Positions 1 through 12,397 are shown, numbered from the stretch's first letter. The stretch is 64,000 nucleotides of DNA from Streptomyces sp. NBC_00440 (GCF_036014215.1 NZ_CP107921.1:5959501-6023500), one strand, 5' to 3'. Made by a program: numbers and translations. The notes: generated from the sequence alone by a model not told the origin.

Positions 1-772
1 ATTCGTCGGCCCACAGCCGCCCGTCCGCGTCCCAGGCGAGGCCTTCCACGTTGCGGTGGCCGTAGGAGTAGACGACGGAGTCGGCCCAGGGATCGCCGTG
101 CACCGGCTGTCCGTCCGGTGTCATCCGGAGGATCTTTCCGCCCAGTGACTTCTTGTCCTGGGCCAGACCTCGGTCGCCGGTCTCCCCGGTCCCGGCATAG
201 AGCATCTTGTCCGGTCCGAACGCGATCCGCCCGCCGTTGTGAACGGTGCCCTTCGGGATGCCCTTGAAGACCGTGTCGGGTGCCCCCAGCTGCTGTCCTG
301 CCGGCTGCTTCGCGTCGTAGAACATGCGCGCGATGCGGTTGTCGGACGTGGTGGTGAAGTACGCGTAGACCAGATGGTCCGAGGCGTACGAAGGGGAGAG
401 CGCCAGCCCCAGCAGCCCGCCCTCACCGGCGGGCGCGACCCCCGCGACCTTCCCGATCACGGTCTTCCGGCCGGTCTTGGCGTCGACCTCGGTGATCGTC
501 CCCCGATCGCGCGAGGAGACCAGCAGATCGCCCTCCGGGAGCACCGCTACCCCCCACGGTGAGTCGAGACCCGTGGTGAGGGTCGAGACCACTTTGACCG
601 TCCCCTTCGCAGGCGGGACGGCTCTGGACGGGGACGCCGACGCGGAGGCGGGTGCGTGCGGCCCGGGGGCGCGGCCGGTGCCGGTGATTTCATCACCGCC
701 CCCGGAGGAGCACCCGACGGCCGACAACAGCAGGGCCGACGCCAACACGGCTGTCACAGCTGGACGTTGCAC
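1..772 (-). CDS. PQQ-dependent sugar dehydrogenase family lipoprotein (3' end outside window)
   Basis: Only the first 257 codons are present; the gene runs off the left edge. Translation starts at a GTG preceded by an AGGGA ribosome site. The N-terminus has a basic start, a short hydrophobic stretch and a lipobox (SAVGC, Cys near residue 21), followed by a Gly/Ser linker, so the product should be a membrane-anchored extracytoplasmic lipoprotein. Close to the window edge the translation reads YGHRNVEGLAWD followed by LWADE, which matches the YGHRNxQGL motif of soluble aldose (glucose/sorbosone) dehydrogenases with a six-bladed beta-propeller. Known family role: PQQ-dependent oxidation of aldoses; the substrate here cannot be inferred. 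It is transcribed away from the aldo/keto reductase terminus with about 175 bp between. Confidence 0.85.
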   Translation of the reverse strand, partial: MQRPAVTAVLASALLLSAVGCSSGGGDEITGTGRAPGPHAPASASASPSRAVPPAKGTVKVVSTLTTGLDSPWGVAVLPEGDLLVSSRDRGTITEVDAKTGRKTVIGKVAGVAPAGEGGLLGLALSPSYASDHLVYAYFTTTSDNRIARMFYDAKQPAGQQLGAPDTVFKGIPKGTVHNGGRIAFGPDKMLYAGTGETGDRGLAQDKKSLGGKILRMTPDGQPVHGDPWADSVVYSYGHRNVEGLAWDADGRLWADE

Positions 773-948
773 GGTTCTGATCCCTTCGACGACAGCACAG
801 CTACTGTTCATACACCGCAGGTCCGCCGCCGGTTCCCACCCGCGCCCGTTCGGCCCCGAAAGGGCCGCCCCGGCACAGCCCTGTCCCCCGGGCACACAGA
901 ATGAGCCGTACAGAACGGGCCGTACAGAAGAGGCGGCACCGGGACGAC

Positions 949-1941
949 TCAGTCCCAGGAGCCCCGTGCGGGCGGCAGTTCCGCGATCTCCCCAAGATCC
1001 TCTGCTGTCGGCACCAGTTCCGCAGCGCGAGCGTTCTCCACGGCCCACCGCTCCTGCTTGGTCCCCGGCACCGGCACCACATGCGGCCCCTGCCTCAGCA
1101 CCCACGCCAGCGCCACCTGGGCAGGCGTCGCCCCATGACGCCCCGCGATCCGCCGCAGCCCCGCCACCACCGGCTGGTTCGCCGCCATCATCTCGGCGGT
1201 GAACCGCGGATGCCTGGCCCGCATGTCGTCGGGCTCGAAGCCCTGCCCCGGCGTGAGCGTGCCCGAGAGGAAACCGTTCCCCAGCGGCATCGCCGCCAGG
1301 AAGCCGACCCCGCGCGCCTCGCACCACGGCAGCAGTGAGTCGAGAGCGTCCCGGGACCAGACCGAGAGCTCGGCCTGTACCGCGCTCACCGGAAAAACCT
1401 GCTGGACCCGGTCCAGCTGTCCGACCGTCGCGTCATGCAGGCGTGCGCCGGGGCGCCGGGAGGCGCGCGCTCCGACCGCGCAGAAACCGAGGGCCCGCAC
1501 CTTCCCCGCGGCGACCAGCTCGGCCATCGCCCCCCAGGTCTCCTCGACGGGCACCTCGGGGTCGGCCCTGTGCAGCTGGTAGAGGTCGATCACATCGGTC
1601 TGCAACCGCCGCAGCGAGGCATCGCAGGCCCGGCGTATGTAACCCGGCCTGCCGTTGGCGACGATGTGCTGTTCGCCCGCGAGGAGGCCACACTTGGTGG
1701 AGAGGAAGGCATCGGCCCTGCGCTCCTTCAGGACCCGCCCCAGCATCAGTTCATTGGTGAACGGGCCGTACATGTCGGCCGTGTCGAGGAGGGTCGAGCC
1801 GGCGTCGAGTGCGGCGTGCACGGTACGCAGCGAACGGTCCCCGCGCTGCTGGGATCCGGTGTACGCCCAGCTCATCGGCATGCAGCCGAGCCCGATCGCG
1901 CCCACTTCGAGCGCTGCCGCCCCGATTGTCCTGCGCTCCAC
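949..1941 (-). CDS. Aldo/keto reductase
   Basis: 330-residue NADPH-dependent oxidoreductase of the aldo/keto reductase superfamily, expected to be cytosolic with a TIM barrel. The catalytic tetrad is visible: Asp and Tyr in DTADMYGPFTNELMLG, Lys in FLSTKCGL and His in DLYQLHRADP. The chosen start is the GTG giving VERRTIG, because a GGGAGGAT ribosome site lies about ten bases upstream and the family normally begins with this beta-hairpin; an upstream in-frame ATG would add 28 unlikely residues and overlap the divergent gene's promoter. It is divergent from the hydroxyacid dehydrogenase gene with only 46 bp between start codons, so the two probably share a control region. Substrate unknown. 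Confidence 0.9.
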   Translation of the reverse strand: MERRTIGAAALEVGAIGLGCMPMSWAYTGSQQRGDRSLRTVHAALDAGSTLLDTADMYGPFTNELMLGRVLKERRADAFLSTKCGLLAGEQHIVANGRPGYIRRACDASLRRLQTDVIDLYQLHRADPEVPVEETWGAMAELVAAGKVRALGFCAVGARASRRPGARLHDATVGQLDRVQQVFPVSAVQAELSVWSRDALDSLLPWCEARGVGFLAAMPLGNGFLSGTLTPGQGFEPDDMRARHPRFTAEMMAANQPVVAGLRRIAGRHGATPAQVALAWVLRQGPHVVPVPGTKQERWAVENARAAELVPTAEDLGEIAELPPARGSWD

Positions 1942-1987
1942 CTGGCCGCATCCTCCCTCTTCCCGCCCCCAAACTAACCTCCTGGTC

Positions 1988-2926
1988 ATGACTGCTGATG
2001 TGTGGCTCCCCTTCCCGCCCGACAAGATCGACGGGCTGCCCGACGCCCTCCGATACCGTTTCTGGAACGGCGGTCCGCAGTACCCGGCGGACCCCGCGGA
2101 CTGTGCCTTCTACGTGGTCCCCTACATGCAGGGCATGGAGGTCGCCCTGCGCCCGCTCGGCGCGATGACGAATCTGCGTGTGGTGCAGACCCTCTCGGCC
2201 GGTGTCGACCACGTACGCCCGGGACTTGACCGTCTCCCCGCGGGCGTGCAGCTCTGCAACGCGCGCGGTGTGCACGAGGCGTCGACCGCCGAACTCACCC
2301 TCACCCTGATACTGGCCTCACTGCGCGGCATACCCGACTTCGTGCGCGGTCAGCAGCGTGAGGAGTGGCAGTCCGGTTTCCGCCCGGCGCTCGCCGACAA
2401 GACGGTACTGATCGTCGGATACGGGTCGATCGGTGCCGCCATAGAGGACCGGCTCGTGCCCTTCGAGTGCGCGCGGGTGGCGCGCGTCGCGCGCTCCTCA
2501 CGCACTACGGAGCGCGGTCAAGTGCACGCATTCACCGATCTGCCCGAACTGTTGCCGGAAGCGGACGTCGTCGTCCTCTCCACGCCGCTCACCGAGCAGA
2601 CCCGGGGGCTGGCGGACGCGGAGTTCCTGGCGGGGATGAAGGACGGTGCGCTGCTGGTGAACGTCGCGCGCGGCCCCGTCGTCGACACCGAGGCGCTCCT
2701 CGCCGAGCTGGAGTCGGAACGGTTGCACGCGGCCCTCGACGTCACCGACCCCGAACCGCTGCCCGCGGGGCACCCGTTGTGGCACGCTCCCGGCTGTCTC
2801 ATCAGTCCCCACGCAGGCGGTCCCACCTCGGCGTTCATGCCGCGCGCCACGCGTCTGCTGGCTTCGCAGCTGACCCGGTTCGCCGCGGATGAGCCGCTGG
2901 ACAATGTCGTCCTGACGACCGAATAG
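1988..2926 (+). CDS. D-isomer-specific 2-hydroxyacid dehydrogenase
   Basis: 312-residue NAD(P)-dependent dehydrogenase. The Rossmann dinucleotide motif GYGSIG lies mid-protein, followed by NVARGPVVDTEALL with the substrate-binding Arg, ALDVTDPEPLP carrying the catalytic Glu region, and SPHAGG with the catalytic His. These are the signatures of the D-lactate/phosphoglycerate/phosphite dehydrogenase superfamily. It is much shorter than SerA further along (530 residues) and has no ACT domain, so it is not the biosynthetic phosphoglycerate dehydrogenase. The start ATG is followed by TADVWLPF, typical of the short Streptomyces members. It is divergent from the aldo/keto reductase. Substrate unknown; a hydroxypyruvate/glyoxylate-type or hydroxyisocaproate-type activity would fit the family. 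Confidence 0.88.
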   Translation: MTADVWLPFPPDKIDGLPDALRYRFWNGGPQYPADPADCAFYVVPYMQGMEVALRPLGAMTNLRVVQTLSAGVDHVRPGLDRLPAGVQLCNARGVHEASTAELTLTLILASLRGIPDFVRGQQREEWQSGFRPALADKTVLIVGYGSIGAAIEDRLVPFECARVARVARSSRTTERGQVHAFTDLPELLPEADVVVLSTPLTEQTRGLADAEFLAGMKDGALLVNVARGPVVDTEALLAELESERLHAALDVTDPEPLPAGHPLWHAPGCLISPHAGGPTSAFMPRATRLLASQLTRFAADEPLDNVVLTTE

Positions 2927-3110
2927 GCACGTTCTGCAGGCATTTGGATGCGCTGTGTGCCCACAACTCTCCTGCTCGTAACGGAGAGTAGAGGCCCTAT
3001 GTCCCTGAGTGACGGTACTGGTGTATCGTCCGGTTGGGGGCTCCACCGCGCAAGGTCACGGTGCGGGGGAGCGTACAGATTCCGAGGGGGCGACGGGCGA
3101 TGCACGGCCA

Positions 3111-6077
3111 ATGGACGAACCAGCTGACGCGGCGGGGCCACCGACGGCGTTCCCGGCGAGCCACCCTGCACAGATCCGGCCCGTGCCGGGCGATGCCGCG
3201 GTCAGCGGCTCCGGGGGAGGAGCGGTGAGCGCGTCGGGGGCGCTGCTCGCCCGGCAGCCGGTCTCCGGCGGCCCGGGGGGGCTGCTCTCCCAACTCCTCC
3301 TCGCCGTGGTGTGCGGAGGGTATGCGGTCGGCTCGGCGTTCGACTGGGGTTCCAAGCAACTGGCCCTTGTGATGGGCGACTTCGGCCTCAGCTTCGCCGC
3401 GGCGCTGGCGGCGGTCTCCTGCCTCTTCTACGCGCGTACCCGGGAGATCAGGTTTCGGCCCGCCTGGCTGCTCTTCTCGGTCTCCTCCGCGATGGCCTCC
3501 TGCGGAAACGCGGTGTGGGGCTGGTACGAGGTCGTCCTGCAGATCCCGGTGCCCACCCCCTCCCTCGCCGACCTCTTCTTCCTCTGCTTCGCGCCGCCCG
3601 CGATCGTGGGGCTGCTGGTGCTCGCCAAGCGTCCGGTCACCCGGGCCGGCTGGGTCTGCCTGGCGCTGGACGCCTGGCTCATCGGCGGCTCGCTGCTGAC
3701 GCTCTCCTGGAGCCTCGCGCTGGCGCACACCGCGCGGCTGGAAGGCAACCACGAGAGTGTGGCCCACGCGGCCCTCTCGCTCGCCTACCCGCTCCTCGAC
3801 ATCGTCCTGGTGTCCATGGTGCTCGCCCTGCACTTCCGCAGGTCCAACGCCAACCGCTCGGCCATCAACACCGCCATCGCGGGGCTCGCCCTGACCGTCC
3901 TGTCCGACGCCCTCTTCACCTCGCCTCTGCTGCGCGCGAACTACCACTCGGGCCAGCTGCTGGACGCCGGCTGGTTCGCGGGGTCGCTGCTCCTGGCGTA
4001 CGCCCCCTGGGCCGCACGGCTGGGAGCCACCGGATTCACCGGGGCCGACCCGGTCCCCGAGCCCAGGGGGATCCGGCATCCGGGCCGCCCGAGCCGTCCG
4101 ATCGCGGGGTCGCTGTCCGCTCTCACGCCGTATCTCGCCGCCGCCGTCTGCACCCTCGGCATCCTCGACAACGTGATCGACGGCCGCAGAGTGGACCGGG
4201 TGGTCGTCTTCACCGGCTGCACGGTCGTGCTCGCCCTGGTCGTACGGCAGGGCATCATGCTCGTCGACAACATCGCGCTCACCCATGAACTGGCCCAGAA
4301 GGAGAACCACTTCCGCTCCCTGGTGCAGGGGTCGAGCGATGTCATCATGATCGCCGCACCCACCGGCATCCTGCGGTACGTCAGCCCCGCCGCCGCCGGT
4401 GTCTACGGGCGGGATGCCGAAGAACTCATCGGCTCCGAGCTCGCCTCACTCATCCACTCCGAGGACCTGGGGCGCGTGGTCCACGAGGTGCGGCGGTTTC
4501 TGGCCGCCTCACCCGCCAGTGAGCCCACCACCCGTATCGAGTGCCGCTTCAGATCCGGCACCGGCGACTGGCTCAATGTCGAGTCCACGGTCAACCGCCA
4601 CCAGGGCGGCCTGATCTTCAACAGCAGGGACGTGACCGAACGGGTCCGGCTCCAGGCCCAGTTGCAGCACAACGCCGAGCACGATCCGCTCACCGACCTG
4701 CCCAACCGCGCGCTCTTCACCGACCGGGTCCGCAAGGCGCTCGTCGGGCGCAGGGCGACGGACCACGGCACGGCGGTGCTCTTCATCGACCTGGACGGCT
4801 TCAAGGCGGTGAACGACACCATCGGCCACCAGGCCGGTGACGAACTGCTGATCCAGGCGGCCCGCCGCCTCCAGGAGTCGGTCCGGTCCGGGGACACGGC
4901 GGCCCGGCTCGGCGGCGACGAGTTCGCGGCCCTGATCATCGGCAACGGCGGCCAGGACCAGCCCGCCCGCGAATCCCAGGTCCACGAGATCGCCGACCGG
5001 CTGCGGCTGCGGCTCTCCGAGCCGTACCGGATCGAGGGCAGCGAGGTGCGGGTCGCGGCCTCCATCGGCGTCGCCTTCGCCGAGTCGGGCATCACCCCGA
5101 CCGATCTGATGCGCAACGCCGACCTCGCCATGTACCGGGCGAAGGCCGGCGGCAAGAACCGCGTCGAGCTGTACGCGCCGCAGATGCAGGCCGAGGTGGT
5201 CCGCAGATCCGAGCTGTCCGCCCGGCTCCGTACCGCGCTGCACGACGGCGAGTTCGCCCTGCTGCACCAGCCCGTGGTGAATCTCACGACCGGCCGGATC
5301 GCTGCCGTCGCGGCCCAGGCCCGCTGGCGGTCGACCCAGGGCATCCTCTTCACCCCCGCGGAGTTCCTCCAGGTCCACGAGACCGGGGACATGGCTGAGG
5401 GCGCCCGCACCGGTGAGCTCAGCCGCTGGCTGCTCGAAGAGGCCGTCGAGCAGGCCGCGGACCGCGGAGGCGCCGGGCACCAGGTGCCGGTGGCCGTGCG
5501 CCTCTCCGCGCGCAGGCTGCTGGACAGGTCCATGCCGCTCGGCTCCATCGAGGCGCTCCTCAGCCGGCACGGGCTGCCCTCCGGCGCCCTGGTCATCGAG
5601 ATCGCCGACAGCGACCCCAGGATCGCTTTCGAGGAGCTGGAGCGCCGTCTGATGGTCCTGCGCAGGCATGGTGTGCGGATCGCCCTGGACGGATTCGGCC
5701 GGGGCTACGCCGCGATAAACGCACTGCGGCGGCTGCCGGTCGACGTACTCAAACTGGACCGCGGACTGGTCGAGGGCGTGGTGGAATCGGCGCGGCTGCA
5801 CAAAATCACCAGCGGGCTGCTGCGCATCGCCTGCGATCTGGGCATGCAGTCGGTCGCGGACGGGGTCGACTTACCCGAACAGGTGACCGCGCTGCGCGCG
5901 ATGGGGTGTACGCACGGGCAGGGCATGGCGTTCGCCGGGCCACTGGACGAGTACCGGCTGCGCCGCTCCCTGAGCCGTTCGCGCTTCCCCCTGCCGGGCG
6001 GTGCGGCCAGGCCGGTACTGCTCGGAACACGGTCCTTCGCCGGTTCAAATAATGAGACGCCTGTCCCACCCACTTGA
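3111..6077 (+). CDS. cdgE: Membrane GGDEF-EAL protein with PAS domain (CdgE type); EAL degenerate
   Basis: 988 residues counted from this ATG; an in-frame GTG at 3009 would add 34 residues and neither start has a convincing ribosome site. An N-terminal block of about 8-10 membrane helices (residues ~55-380) is followed by a PAS domain (FRSLVQGSSDVIMI...YVSPAAAGVYG), a GGDEF domain with intact motif RLGGDEFA (G601-F605), and an EAL domain. The GGDEF half can plausibly make cyclic di-GMP. The EAL half looks inactive: the EAL triplet is AAQ (residues 734-736), the DDFGTGYSS motif is DGFGRGYAA (residue 861 Gly in place of the second Asp), and the N of NLSA is R. Position immediately upstream of ilvB matches the S. 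coelicolor cdgE locus as I remember it. Expected role: developmental c-di-GMP signalling. Confidence 0.85.
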   Translation: MDEPADAAGPPTAFPASHPAQIRPVPGDAAVSGSGGGAVSASGALLARQPVSGGPGGLLSQLLLAVVCGGYAVGSAFDWGSKQLALVMGDFGLSFAAALAAVSCLFYARTREIRFRPAWLLFSVSSAMASCGNAVWGWYEVVLQIPVPTPSLADLFFLCFAPPAIVGLLVLAKRPVTRAGWVCLALDAWLIGGSLLTLSWSLALAHTARLEGNHESVAHAALSLAYPLLDIVLVSMVLALHFRRSNANRSAINTAIAGLALTVLSDALFTSPLLRANYHSGQLLDAGWFAGSLLLAYAPWAARLGATGFTGADPVPEPRGIRHPGRPSRPIAGSLSALTPYLAAAVCTLGILDNVIDGRRVDRVVVFTGCTVVLALVVRQGIMLVDNIALTHELAQKENHFRSLVQGSSDVIMIAAPTGILRYVSPAAAGVYGRDAEELIGSELASLIHSEDLGRVVHEVRRFLAASPASEPTTRIECRFRSGTGDWLNVESTVNRHQGGLIFNSRDVTERVRLQAQLQHNAEHDPLTDLPNRALFTDRVRKALVGRRATDHGTAVLFIDLDGFKAVNDTIGHQAGDELLIQAARRLQESVRSGDTAARLGGDEFAALIIGNGGQDQPARESQVHEIADRLRLRLSEPYRIEGSEVRVAASIGVAFAESGITPTDLMRNADLAMYRAKAGGKNRVELYAPQMQAEVVRRSELSARLRTALHDGEFALLHQPVVNLTTGRIAAVAAQARWRSTQGILFTPAEFLQVHETGDMAEGARTGELSRWLLEEAVEQAADRGGAGHQVPVAVRLSARRLLDRSMPLGSIEALLSRHGLPSGALVIEIADSDPRIAFEELERRLMVLRRHGVRIALDGFGRGYAAINALRRLPVDVLKLDRGLVEGVVESARLHKITSGLLRIACDLGMQSVADGVDLPEQVTALRAMGCTHGQGMAFAGPLDEYRLRRSLSRSRFPLPGGAARPVLLGTRSFAGSNNETPVPPT

Positions 6078-6110
6078 CAGTCACCGGGGGGCGGGAGGAG
6101 GGTCAGTGCC

Positions 6111-6152
6111 ATGACCACCCGAATTCTCGTACTTGGAAAGCGCGTCGGCTGA
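6111..6152 (+). CDS. ilvB leader peptide (MTTRILVLGKRVG)
   Basis: A 13-codon open frame behind a strong GGAGGAGG ribosome site about eight bases upstream. The consecutive codons ATT CTC GTA CTT encode Ile-Leu-Val-Leu, exactly the end products of the downstream operon, and a GC-rich hairpin with a T-run follows 30 bases later. This is the architecture of ribosome-mediated attenuation described for actinobacterial ilvB operons: when charged Ile, Leu or Val tRNA is scarce, ribosomes stall here and the terminator should not form. The AAATAAT sequence near 6047-6053, inside the end of the preceding gene, is a weak candidate for the -10 element of the leader transcript. Confidence 0.85.
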   Translation: MTTRILVLGKRVG

Positions 6153-6182
6153 AGCAGAGCTCCTCACCAGCTCCGCTCAACG

Positions 6183-6229
6183 CCCCCGACGCGCTCCCCT
6201 CGCTTGCCTCACGGCACGGGGGGTTTTTT
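6183..6229 (+). terminator. Transcription attenuator of the ilvB operon
   Basis: A run of five C at 6183-6187 can pair with the G run before TTTTTT at 6223-6228, enclosing a GC-rich inner stem. The position, between the Ile-Leu-Val leader peptide and ilvB, marks it as the regulated terminator of the attenuation system. Confidence 0.75.
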
Positions 6230-6293
6230 GTTGCACCAGCACCACCGGAACACCGCGAAAATCCCCGCAAAAACCCTCAGCTTCGAGAAGAGA

Positions 6294-9882
<3,589 letters not shown>

Positions 9883-9890
9883 GCCACCAG

Positions 9891-9925
9891 GACAGGGGGC
9901 CTCCCGGACGGGACGGCCCCCTGTC
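9891..9925 (+). terminator. Hairpin terminator after ilvC
   Basis: Perfect 11-bp arms GACAGGGGGCC (9891-9901) and GGCCCCCTGTC (9915-9925) with a 13-base loop, starting 8 bp after the ilvC stop. No T-run follows, as is common in high-GC actinobacteria. Confidence 0.8.
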
Positions 9926-10105
9926 CACTGCGGCCAACCACGGACGGGTGATCCTTCCGAACTGGCGGAATAAGTAAGCCGCGGCGCCACTACACTGCTC
10001 AGACATACGCGTCAGGCCCACAGCGTCGTGCGTCTTCCACGCGCCCCAGCCCCTCCGCCTGCGGCCGTCGGGACGGCCGTCCGCAACGGACTTGTGAGGA
10101 CTAAC

Positions 10106-11698
10106 GTGAGCTCGAAACCTGTCGTACTCATCGCTGAAGAGCTGTCGCCCGCCACGGTGGACGCGCTGGGCCCGGACTTCGAGGTCCGGCACTGCAACGG
10201 CGCCGACCGCGCGGAGCTGCTGCCCGCCATCTCCGACGTGGACGCGATCCTGGTGCGCTCGGCGACCAAGGTCGACGCCGAAGCCGTCGCCGCAGCCAAG
10301 AAGCTGAAGATCGTCGCCCGTGCCGGTGTCGGCCTGGACAACGTCGACGTCTCCGCTGCCACCAAGGCCGGCGTCATGGTCGTGAACGCACCGACCTCCA
10401 ACATCGTCACCGCCGCCGAGCTCGCCTGCGGTCTGCTGGTCGCCACCGCGCGCAACATCCCGCAGGCCAACAGTGCGCTCAAGAACGGCGAGTGGAAGCG
10501 CTCGAAGTACACCGGCGTTGAGCTGAGCGAGAAGACCCTCGGTGTCGTCGGCCTCGGCCGGATCGGCGTCCTGGTCGCGCAGCGCATGTCGGCCTTCGGC
10601 ATGAAGATCGTCGCCTACGACCCCTACGTACAGCCCGCGCGCGCCGCCCAGATGGGCGTCAAGCTGCTCTCGCTCGACGAGCTGCTCGAAGTCGCGGACT
10701 TCATCACCGTGCACCTCCCCAAGACCCCCGAGACGATCGGCCTGATCGGCGACGAGGCGCTGCACAAGGTGCAGCCGCACGTCCGGATCGTCAACGCCGC
10801 GCGTGGCGGGATCGTGGACGAAGAGGCGCTCGCCTCCGCCCTCAAGGAGGGCCGCGTCGCCGGTGCGGGACTGGACGTCTACGCGAAGGAGCCCTGCACG
10901 GACTCCCCGCTCTTCCAGTTCGACCAGGTCGTCTGCACACCGCACCTCGGTGCCTCCACGGACGAGGCGCAGGAGAAGGCGGGTGTCGCGGTCGCCAAGT
11001 CCGTACGCCTCGCGCTCGCCGGTGAGCTCGTCCCCGACGCGGTCAACGTCCAGGGCGGCGTGATCGCCGAGGACGTGAAGCCGGGGCTGCCGCTCGCGGA
11101 GAAGCTCGGCCGGATCTTCACCGCGCTGGCGGGCGAGGTCGCCGCCCGGCTCGACGTCGAGGTGTACGGCGAGATCACCCAGCACGATGTCAAGGTGCTC
11201 GAACTCTCGGCGCTCAAGGGCGTGTTCGAGGACGTCGTGGACGAGACCGTGAGCTACGTCAACGCCCCGCTCTTCGCGCAGGAGCGCGGTGTCGAGGTCC
11301 GTCTGACGACCAGCTCCGAGTCGCCCGACCACCGCAACGTCGTCACCGTCCGGGGAACCCTCGCGGACGGCGAGGAGGTCTCGGTCTCCGGCACGCTGGC
11401 CGGTCCGAAGAACCTCCAGAAGATCGTCTCCGTCGGTGAGTACGACGTGGACGTGGCGCTCTCCGACCACATGGTCGTGCTGCGCTACGCGGACCGCCCC
11501 GGTGTGGTCGGCGCCGTCGGCAAGATCCTCGGCGAGGCCGGGCTGAACATCGCGGGCATGCAGGTCTCGCGGGCGGCCGTGGGCGGCGAGGCGCTGGTCG
11601 TCCTCACCGTCGACGACACCGTGCCGCCGGCCGTGCTGGCCGAGATCTCCGAGGAGATCGGCGCCGCCTCGGCCCGCTCGGTCAACCTGACCGACTGA
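10106..11698 (+). CDS. serA: D-3-phosphoglycerate dehydrogenase
   Basis: First step of serine synthesis: oxidises 3-phosphoglycerate to 3-phosphohydroxypyruvate with NAD. 530 residues, the long (type I) form with an intervening domain and a C-terminal ACT domain (DHMVVLRYADRPGVVGAVGKILGE). The cofactor motif is GLGRIG; NAARGGIVDEEAL and CTPHLGAST carry the catalytic Arg and His. The start GTG (V-S-S-K-P-V) has GAGGA seven bases upstream; an earlier in-frame ATG would add 26 Pro/Ala-rich residues and is unlikely. The ACT domain probably senses serine. It is separated from ilvC by a hairpin and about 180 bp, so it probably has its own promoter. Confidence 0.96.
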   Translation: MSSKPVVLIAEELSPATVDALGPDFEVRHCNGADRAELLPAISDVDAILVRSATKVDAEAVAAAKKLKIVARAGVGLDNVDVSAATKAGVMVVNAPTSNIVTAAELACGLLVATARNIPQANSALKNGEWKRSKYTGVELSEKTLGVVGLGRIGVLVAQRMSAFGMKIVAYDPYVQPARAAQMGVKLLSLDELLEVADFITVHLPKTPETIGLIGDEALHKVQPHVRIVNAARGGIVDEEALASALKEGRVAGAGLDVYAKEPCTDSPLFQFDQVVCTPHLGASTDEAQEKAGVAVAKSVRLALAGELVPDAVNVQGGVIAEDVKPGLPLAEKLGRIFTALAGEVAARLDVEVYGEITQHDVKVLELSALKGVFEDVVDETVSYVNAPLFAQERGVEVRLTTSSESPDHRNVVTVRGTLADGEEVSVSGTLAGPKNLQKIVSVGEYDVDVALSDHMVVLRYADRPGVVGAVGKILGEAGLNIAGMQVSRAAVGGEALVVLTVDDTVPPAVLAEISEEIGAASARSVNLTD

Positions 11699-11736
11699 TT
11701 TCCCGTACGTCACCGCTGATTTCCGCATGTCACGCC

Positions 11737-11787
11737 GTACCCGGCTCGTAGACATACGTCTTACACAGGCGTCTGTGAGCCGGGTAC
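11737..11787. promoter_or_regulatory. Inverted repeat upstream of the TetR gene
   Basis: Perfect 11-bp arms GTACCCGGCTC (11737-11747) and GAGCCGGGTAC (11777-11787), ending nine bases before the tetR start. Inside lie AGAC-ATAC-GTCT (11749-11760) and a further GTCT copy at 11771-11774, a likely TetR operator core. Autorepression is the obvious reading. Confidence 0.6.
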
Positions 11788-11796
11788 GCTGCTGTC

Positions 11797-12384
11797 ATGG
11801 GACATCGTGAGGATCTGCTCGAAGGCGCCAAGCGCTGCCTGCTGGAGAAGGGGTACGCGCGGACGACGGCCCGCGACATCGTCGCCGCCTCAGGTACGAA
11901 TCTGGCCTCCATCGGCTACCACTACGGTTCCAAGGAGGCTCTGCTGAATCTGGCCTTCCTCAAGGTGACCGAGGAGTGGGGCGACGCGGTCGGCGAGGAG
12001 TCCGGGGTGGATCCCACGGCCATCGCCGATCCGTACGAGCGCTTCGAGGCGGTCTGGGGGAAGGTCATCGGCTCGTACGAGGACAGCCGGGCCCTGTGGA
12101 AACTCCAGCTCGAAGTGATCTCGCGCATCGATGACGAGCCCGAGCTGCGCAAGGCGATCGCCGGGCCGCAGCAGGAGGGCCGTAGCGGACTCGCCGAGAA
12201 CTTCCAGGGCATCGACGAGAAGACCGAGCCGGAGAAGGCCCGTACGGCCGGGCTCGTCTACCAGGCGCTGCTGGTCGGGGTGATGGTCCAGTGGCTGATG
12301 GACCCCGGCACGGCGCCCTCCGCGCGGGACCTCACGGACGGGCTCAGGGCGATCATCGGGGACGACGGACACGGGCCGGCCTGA
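11797..12384 (+). CDS. TetR-family transcriptional regulator
   Basis: 195 residues. The N-terminal HTH is plain: LLEGAKRCLLEKGYARTTARDIVAASGTNLASIGYHYGSKEALLNLAF, with the recognition helix ASIGYHYGS. The C-terminal ligand domain (residues ~80-190) is of the general TetR_C type and gives no ligand clue. No target gene sits next to it; the convergent deaminase gene begins beyond a shared hairpin, and serA ends 98 bp upstream on the same strand. A long inverted repeat just ahead of its start suggests autoregulation. Confidence 0.9.
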   Translation: MGHREDLLEGAKRCLLEKGYARTTARDIVAASGTNLASIGYHYGSKEALLNLAFLKVTEEWGDAVGEESGVDPTAIADPYERFEAVWGKVIGSYEDSRALWKLQLEVISRIDDEPELRKAIAGPQQEGRSGLAENFQGIDEKTEPEKARTAGLVYQALLVGVMVQWLMDPGTAPSARDLTDGLRAIIGDDGHGPA

Positions 12385-12397
12385 CGGCCGGCCCGTG
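12370..12397 (+). terminator. Hairpin overlapping the tetR stop codon
   Basis: Perfect 12-bp arms CACGGGCCGGCC (12370-12381) and GGCCGGCCCGTG (12386-12397) with the four-base loop TGAC. The TGA of the tetR gene is the loop itself, so the terminator stem starts within the last coding codons. Confidence 0.75.

Noticed and set aside
2999..3110. ATG at 2999 with a GGAGAG-like site as a possible start of cdgE
   Set aside because: It is in a different frame from the GGDEF-EAL protein, and the reading it opens has no support beyond a short stretch.
6074..6079. Perfect TTGACA at the end of cdgE
   Set aside because: No -10-like sequence lies 16-19 bases downstream; the stretch is the GC-rich ribosome site of the leader peptide.
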